A stretch of 64,000 bases of DNA from Ziziphus jujuba (lineage: Eukaryota; Streptophyta; Magnoliopsida; Rosales; Rhamnaceae): assembly GCF_031755915.1 (NCBI RefSeq), contig NC_083390.1, forward strand, positions 20,879,501 to 20,943,500. The letters are read 5' to 3'. The notes under the pieces are model-generated. The model was not told the DNA's origin and searched no databases. It saw only the letters and a list, made by a program, of their open reading frames with translations. Both the position numbers and the translations under genes were made by a program. Positions 56,968-64,000 of the stretch are shown here, piece after piece (positions within the stretch are counted from its first letter, which is position 1; each line of letters starts with the position of its first letter).

Positions 56968-59900
56968 TGTAACACCCCGTCCCAAAGTACACCGAAACTT
57001 TCTCAAATTTGACCAAGGTTGATCGGGTTTGACCATCGTTGGCCGAGAAGGGATCAAATGTTGACTTTTTGTTTCTGATGGAATTTTACATTGACCGAGG
57101 TACCGTTAAAAATTACACATTGTCACCAGTCCATAGACTAGTAGCACATTGAAAACGGAGCTACTGTTTGAAAGTTATGAGCAAAACAAGTTGAGGTCCA
57201 AATTGTCCAAGGGGTGTCGGAGTTGACTTTTTGCTCATGTAAAGTTGAGCTTTGACTCATGCATGGTTGTGAAATACTCGTCAATACGAGTTCATAGACT
57301 AGCAGCACGCTTAAATTGGACATCTGGTTAAAAAGTTATGGACATGCAAAGTTTTCCAAATACCGTAATATTTTAATATTATTTTTAATATGTGAACAGT
57401 GTGTGCCACGTGTCGCAATTTCAGCCAATCCCGTGAGTGAACAGTATCACCCACGGGTGGCCCGTGGCTTTTATTTTCACAAAACACGGGAGCCGGGGAG
57501 AGGAGAGAGAAAGAAGGGAGGAGAGAGAGAGAAAGAGAGAGCTAGAGAGAGAAACCAACCGGCCACCGCCGTTCACCTATTTCTGGCCACTAGAATAGTA
57601 CATGCACCACCCCACCTTGAAGCCCACCTGAAAACTGGCCGGTCAGCCAAAAACCAAGGCCAACTGACCGCCGACGCGTCCTGATCGAGGCTTTTTCCGG
57701 CGGCGGTGCCAATCACTTCAAACCCAGATTTCTCCCTATTCCGGCTATCGTTTGCCTCACCACCAGTCTCGTTGAGTTACCCATCACCAGATCTACCTTC
57801 CCACCAAAAATCACGACCAGTGGCCACCGGACGCGCCGCCGGCGGTGGCGGATTCCGATGACAATGGCGGCTCGCCAGGAAATTGACTTTTCGGTGAGTT
57901 TCCAGTTGCCCCGCCCTTCCTTTCCCATTAATTCCGACCCTATGAACCCAAATCCGGTGTCTACTTTCCTCAGTTCATGACGGATTGTGAGAATCGAAGG
58001 CTTAAAATCCATGAGTTTTCCGACAAGATTCCGGCCACCACGGGTCCGATCTCCGGGAGGTAAGCCTCAATCCGTGATCCTCGTCCCACAAGCTTCGATT
58101 CGGTATATTACTCGTCAATTTTGGTTAACGTTTGTATTAAACCCCCGGGTACCGGTTATTATTTACCCGAATAAAATATTAATTTATTTGAGTTGTGCAA
58201 TATTGTTGTTCTAGGAGCACGTGTACGTCATGGAATTGATCCCATGGATGATCTTGGATTAATTGCGTGCTCGAAGTGAGTGACCCACCTTCAAAATTAT
58301 TTTGGGTGATTAATTATATATTTTGCGTTAATTGATTATTTGGAAATTATGTTTTATGTGTTAGTGATTTAATAAAATTACTCTTTAATTTTATATTGTT
58401 AATTTATGATAATTTCAATGTGTGTTTTGGTGCCAAAAATATATTTGTGAATTAAAGGAATTGTGGTTTTAATTCCTTTAATTTATTGTTATGTTTATTA
58501 TTAGATTTATTGTGCACAATTATATGAATTAATTATATATGGAATTTATATGGTATTCATATTTTTTATTCAAATTGGTTTTTGAATAATTGAGAAAGAA
58601 ATATTGATTTAAATTATTATGTTTCAAAAATATTTATGCCATTGGAAAATTTGGATATTTAAATTGATGCATTTGAAAGTTGATGGATTTGAAATTGATG
58701 GAAATTGTATGATGGATTTATGACGATGATTTATAAAGAAATTGTGGAAAATTTACGGGTTTAATTGGATGGAATAAACCCCGTAGTATTTATGAGATTT
58801 TGAGATTGAAAATAAATATATTGATTTATGATTTACAAGTGTTTAGATGCACCATACACGTACTGGTGTTCTGTGTATATGGATGTGATTAGTGCGCACA
58901 TGGATATGATTAGCGCGCAGGTGCGTGTGAGCAGCGCATAGGTGATTTATGGGGTTGTCCTGTGGTTGCCATCGGATGAGGGTAGGCCGCCCCTCCATGG
59001 CCAGGACTCCTGTTTGCAGCGGCGCGGTGGGACGCCACGCGACCGTATGCTGGTTTCTCTCTTTAACCTCCTGTCTGGCGGTACCTTGGGACATTGGGTA
59101 CCGTTGGCGCCACTGGTATATAGTGGGTGCATCAAGTGATTTTCAGAACTTGGATTTCAAAATAAATATTTTGAAATTGTATTTAAATTAAGAATATATT
59201 TAATGTTGTTTTTACTTATTTCAATGGAGGTTTTAATTTGATTTAATTTTTTTCCTTTGCTTAATTATTCAATAAATTGATTTATTTTAATTATTTAATT
59301 ATTTCCTGAATTGTCTTAATGTAAGTTCATTAATATTTTTTTATATGACATTTATTAATCATTTAGTAATTGTTACGAAATTATTTTTTTTATTTCTATT
59401 CCTATTTTATTTTCATTATAAATTTTGGATGCTTGATTTATTATATTTTATTTGATATTTAGTTGAATAATTGATTCCTTGGTTTTCGGGGAATACAAAT
59501 AACGGGTTTTGCGAAAATGTTTTAAAAAGGAAAACTTTTCCAACCAAGTGAATGGTGAGGGTTTTGAGAGAAAATATTATTTTCAATTAATTAACTATTT
59601 ATTTATTTATTGTTAATTGGTTTTGAGAGAAAATACTATTTTCAATTAATTATTATTTGTTACTTATTTATTCTTAATTAATCAAATATGCTATAATTTT
59701 CATTACTATTATAATTATACAGTAGATAGGGTCACTCACTGAGATGATTAGCATCTCATATTTTTAAATTTCGTTCCCCTAGGTCCAGGTTGGGAGACGT
59801 TGATCGTCCGGGGCGAACTCGACGTCTGAGTTCATTGCCGAAAGTCCAAGAAGCATTTCTTTTCTTTTTTCCTCTCCATCTTGTATTGCTTCTTTATCTG

Positions 59901-60206
59901 ACATTGTATTAATTCCACATTTATTTGTATAATGCTCTGTATACTGTATTGGACATTTAGTTATTAATTATGCACTGATTTCATGTTATTCATTTGGAGT
60001 GCTGTAAATTTGTGGAATTAAATTGTAGTAATGTGGGAGCAATAAAGTAGTGTTTATAGAAGTGTGTTTTCAGTGCAGAAAATTTGTGGTAAGTCCAACC
60101 CTTAGGGGAGATTCTGCCGGATTTTCCATTGGAAGGTCCGGTGGGGTTTCCTTGAGATTAGGGCTTGTCTAGGGTTCCGGTGAGGAATTTTGGACGGGTC
60201 CTGACA
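56968..60206 (+). mobile_element. Solo LTR, 3239 bp, same family as 1482-4480
   Basis: Starts TGTAACACCCCGTCCC and ends GGACGGGTCCTGACA. The 5-bp duplication TATAC lies at 56963-56967 and 60207-60211. Order of parts is as in the first copy: 'gactcatgcatggttgtgaa' near 57258, a GA-rich tract (57500-57555), a GC-rich island (57560-58060), an AT-rich middle, a short GC-rich block (58960-59110), 'gagatgattagcatctca' near 59740, and a GGA-rich end. No internal genes. The open frames in the GC island are not conserved in length between copies. Confidence 0.92.
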
Positions 60207-60211
60207 TATAC

Positions 60212-60577
60212 ATATATTTGGGAAGTCATAACTTTGAGATATCGGAATATAAAAAAAAATTGTTGTAAATGATTAAACCCAACATCTTAAAAAATAAAAA
60301 TAACTATTACCAGTGTCCCATTCTTCATTTTGAACTCAAATTTTGTCTTTTCCAAAAATCTAAGCCTATCTTTCTTCAGTCGATTTCATTAATCTTTGAG
60401 GATCATGAATTATTTTCATACCATGTGTATTTTTAGTATTTTATTATTTTTTTGGTAAACAAAACTAGTATGTTTCTTGCATTCTAAAGTTCACTGCTCT
60501 AATAGAGGCATTTAAAAAGCAAACTACCAATTTCATTCAACAAAAGGCTAGCGGAGAAATCAAACTATTTAACCATA

Positions 60578-60608
<31 letters not shown>

Positions 60609-61415
60609 CCAAGTGAATTTTAATACTGCCAACTAGCAGCAAACCAAGTTGCCAGAAAATCACACTGTACAAAAAAAAAATAATAATAAATAAGCAATTT
60701 TGTCTTTCTTCTAAAAAAAATAAATAAAAACACAAAGTGCTGAAAGTGGAAAGAATAATAAAGTTCCTTAGCGTACATATATTAGGAACTATGTGTATGT
60801 GCTCTGGGTTGAACACTTATTGATCTGTATACATTAGTATGCACTGATTTTAATTGTACATGACACAATTTCCTTTAGTCTTGAAGGACTTTTTTCTGAT
60901 CTATTTCAAATAACATTTACATAATGGTATAGATTCAAAGATCAAGAAATTTAAAATTTCACTTTTAACCAATTATGACCTAATTACAAATGCCAAAAAT
61001 AGGTTTCATTCAAAAAAAATTTTTTTTTCTTAAATAAGAAAAGTTGCTCATCATCTATATTTTCAATGGCATTAATATTATAAGACAAAAGAGTTAAAAA
61101 ACATTAAGACTGTTCATCAATTATTCAGAATAAATAAAAGTACTATCACTTTTAATTAAAACTGAAAAAACAAATTATATTGTTAAACAATGTTTAAATA
61201 AATAACTAATAGAAATTCCTCTTCAAATCCAGAATAAATAAACAGTCTAACAAATATAAAGTTTTATTATTAAAAATAATTCAACTAGTCCTATTTTTAT
61301 CAAAGAGACATGTTCCCCATTTCCAACTTAAAGTTTCTTTGTACTTTAGTAGATTGTTTTATTTGAACCATTGCAAAGAGTAATAAACATAATTAATGGC
61401 TTTTAATTAATGATC
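60212..61415. repeat. Spacer with dispersed repeat copy b (60440-60800)
   Basis: 60440-60800 pairs with 49540-49910. AT run at 60579-60604. The rest is AT-rich with poly-A/T runs (about 61013-61030). No gene. Confidence 0.65.
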
Positions 61416-61419
61416 CATT

Positions 61420-62090
61420 TCTCATTGTAATTCTCCATCAGACAAGCTTCAACTACATATAAATTACCCATATCTCGTTTAGGACAATTCTTCTTCCAAT
61501 GATCCTTTTGACCACAATTGAAGCACTTGCTTTTCAATTTTTTCACTGTAGCTAATTTAGTGACTAGAATTGCTCCTATTTGCTTTTTATTTTTCTTTCC
61601 ACCTTTAAATTGCCCTTTAGGTTAAGAAAAAGATTCAGTATGATATGCACTTATTGACTTCATAAAAGTCTTTTTCAACACTTTCAAGTTGATGCATGAG
61701 ATCAATAGGAAAAAGTTTCATATTATAATTTAATTTAAATTGATTGAAGCCATCAGGTATGGATTCTAAGATCATGTCAATCTGCATCTCTTCATTCAAT
61801 TTAGCCCCCATCACTTCTGCACAACTAAAATGCCCCATTATCGTCAGAAAATATTTTTGGACACTTTTTCCACTCATATAAAAGTACATTAGTACTTTTA
61901 TTGCTGCTTGTCTAGTAGTACTACTGCTCTTAACAAACATCCTATCTAGAAACTTTTTAATTCTGATGTATCCACTAGGTTGGATATTTGCTTCTACAAA
62001 GACTGCAATTCCTGTAAGAATATAATTATGAAATGTAGTATTCGCCCATTGTCAATCTGCATATTTTATTTTAGTTTCCTAAAAAACATT
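61420..62090 (-). pseudogene. Ty1/copia gag remnant
   Basis: The minus frame 61940-61635 reads MSGKSVQKYFLTIMGHF, GAKLNEEMQIDMILESIPDG and FNQFKLNYNM, the copia Gag (UBN2-type) core. After stops and a frame change, a zinc knuckle follows (CFNCGQKDHWKKNC, about 61535-61490) and KRDMGNLYVVEACLMEN. Upstream, to about 62090, worn Gag sequence continues (FHNYILTGIAVFVEA). No protease, integrase or reverse transcriptase is present. It is unrelated in sequence to the young element at 22223. Confidence 0.85.
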
Positions 62091-62109
62091 AGCAGCAAGT
62101 TCTTAGGGC

Positions 62110-63010
62110 TTTAGGATTTTTAGGACAAACTTATTTCTCTCATACTCAAAGATAATAAAAAAGATTTTTATTATTCATAGTCATTTCCATCCATAAGTTT
62201 TTGACTCATAATTATAGTCATGGGATTTAGGTTTGACATTTTCTAAAATTTTAAAAAAAAATGCACATATATTAATATGTATTCTTCATGAAAAACATAT
62301 AAATATGTAGATCCCTTAACTACTTATAACTTACGTTTGTAACAATAGTTTAGTTTCCATTACAAACACTTACGCCAGGTAAGATATTTGTAACTAACTA
62401 AATTATGAACATAATATATATAGTGTCCTACTAAATCAGCTTCCAAAAAAGATAGGGTGGATCTCATTCTTTTTAAAAACCTAATCTTTAAATAAAGCCT
62501 TTTTAGATAATTTTTTGTAAAATATACCATTTTGAATATGACATATTTAATAGCTCATAGGAAAGGTGAGGTGGGTTTTTAGATACTTTAAAAACTTACC
62601 TCTTTAGATAAAGCCTTCTTAAATAATAATAACACATATCTCTCAAAATTTATTTTAGAAAAATAAATCATTGTTCAAATATTCTTTTGGCTTTTAATAA
62701 TATTGACGAAGTTTTATTAGAAGGATTATTAATATTATTAAAATTAAATTTATTAACCATTAATTTAATTTCAAAATTTTCTTAATACTTAAGTATTTTC
62801 GACGTTGGGCTATGCAAATTAATTAAGATTTTGAGATTAATTTACATCAATCCAATAAAATTCAATTACGCTTATCCGTTTAGGCATCCCATAATTATTT
62901 TATTATTGGACCTCTAATAGAAGCTGTAAGTTAATTAAATTAATCTTAATCATCACCCATTTAATATTTTATTAGTAAATTAATTTAGGTATTTTCCATA
63001 ATAACACAAT

Positions 63011-63020
<10 letters not shown>
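62110..63020. repeat. Old dispersed repeat, copy b (pairs with 13070-13990)
   Basis: See the partner. Its place directly before the minus-strand gag remnant suggests it is that element's LTR or leader, but no clear TG...CA ends or primer-binding site were found. Followed by an AT run (63016-63042). Confidence 0.6.
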
Positions 63021-63046
<26 letters not shown>

Positions 63047-63058
63047 CACGCATTTGTA

Positions 63059-63577
63059 TGTAACACCCCGTCCCAAAGTACGTCCGAATTTTTACACGTT
63101 GATCGAGGTTGACTGTTGACCGAGAGGGCCAAAATTTTGACATTTTTTTTGGGATGGAATTTTACGTTGATCAAGGCATCATTTCAAATTACATATCGTC
63201 TCGAGTTTATAGACTAGTAGCACGTCGAAATTGGAGCTACCGTTTGAAAGTTATGCGAAAGGCAAGTTGTGGTCCAAGTTGTCCAAGGGTTGCCGGAGTT
63301 GACTTTTTGTTCGTGTAAAGTTGATCTTTGACTCATGCATGGTTGTGAAGTACTCATCGATTCGAGTTCATAGACTAGTGGCACGTCTGATTTGGACATC
63401 AGGTTAAAAAATTATGGACTTGCAAAGTTTTACAGATACAGTATTATTTTTAATTAAATGGTGTTATTGTGAAAAATGTGCGCCACATGTCAAGCCCTCA
63501 GCCTTTCCCATGAGCGCATAGTGGCACCCACGGGATGGCTTCTTATTGGCTCAAACCTCGTGTGTGAGTCGTGCGAC

Positions 63578-63648
<71 letters not shown>

Positions 63649-64000
63649 CCACCAATGGCCACCACCGATTTGCCATTTTCTGGCCACCATTTCCATACAT
63701 GTGCCAGCCCACCTTGAAGTCCACTTGAAAACTGGCCAGCCAGCCAAAAATCACAGCCAACTGACAGCCGACGCGATCGGATCAAGACTTTTTCCAGCAG
63801 CGGCACCGATTGTTTCAAACCCAGATTTCTCCCCGATCCGACCTCCATTTGCCTCACCACTGGTCCCATCCATTCACCCACTCTCCGATCTACCTTTCCA
63901 CCAAAAATCACGACCAGTAGCCACCAGACGCACCGCTGGGGGTGACGGGTTCAGGTAACTACGGTGGCTCATCGGTAAATCGACTTTTCGACGAGTTTCC
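63059..64000 (+). mobile_element. LTR, 5' end, same family, running off the window
   Basis: Starts TGTAACACCCCGTCCC at 63059. The expected target duplication to look for at its far end is 'ttgta' (63054-63058). It follows the other copies through 'gactcatgcatggttgtgaa', then a long pure GA run (63581-63643) and the GC-rich island. Whether it is solo or part of a full element cannot be seen. Confidence 0.88.
63581..63643 (+). repeat. GA microsatellite inside the LTR
   Basis: About 63 bases of nearly pure GA at the place where the two other LTRs have shorter, interrupted GA tracts. It has expanded within this copy. Arg-Glu and Ser-Leu frames through it are artefacts. Confidence 0.95.

Noticed and set aside
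61635..61940. Possible intact gag gene
   Set aside because: Only part of Gag is open; stops and a frame change separate it from its zinc knuckle, and pol is absent.
63476..63958. 160-codon plus frame with an Arg-Glu run
   Set aside because: It runs through a GA microsatellite and LTR sequence; no conserved protein.

Overview
This window looks like AT-rich, repeat-rich nuclear DNA from a flowering plant, probably a dicot. It has GT-AG introns, Ty1/copia and probable Ty3/gypsy retrotransposons, Mutator-like (MULE) transposases, and plant-only gene families (SABATH methyltransferase, Alfin-like, RETICULATA-related, DEG2-type chloroplast protease). I cannot name the species. No CRISPR array, operon, rRNA or tRNA gene was seen.

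Layout. 1-12.7 kb: the tail of a long LTR, then a broken minus-strand MULE transposase (349-5988) split by a 3.0-kb solo LTR with a perfect 5-bp target duplication, an eight-unit satellite of about 256-267 bp rich in hairpins (6979-9105), gene-fragment-like exons including a PPR piece (10.8-12.3 kb), and a possible MULE end near 12.74 kb. 12.7-17.4 kb: old repeats. 17.4-41.9 kb: a degenerate tandem array of a small, unrecognised membrane-protein gene (four copies: 17578, 21869, 33189, 37561; two look intact) alternating with 3' pieces of a GT14 glycosyltransferase gene. A young, coding-complete copia element (22223-27887) sits in the second copy, and a RETICULATA-related fragment sits between the third and fourth. 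41.98-48.2 kb: a second MULE whose transposase is followed, in the same orientation, by an Alfin-like exon and a run of intron-containing DEG2 exons, ending in a terminal sequence like the one at 12.74 kb. This has the look of a Pack-MULE-type chimera. 49.5-57 kb: dispersed repeats around a three-exon SABATH methyltransferase gene (53034-51291). 57-64 kb: another solo LTR of the same family (3.24 kb), a copia gag remnant, an old repeat, and the start of a further LTR.

Apart from the copia polyprotein, the SABATH gene and two copies of the small membrane-protein gene, every coding signal seen is a relic or fragment. The window is mainly a record of transposition, gene-fragment capture and tandem duplication. 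Positions of exons and repeats were worked out by eye, so boundaries without a stated splice site are approximate.
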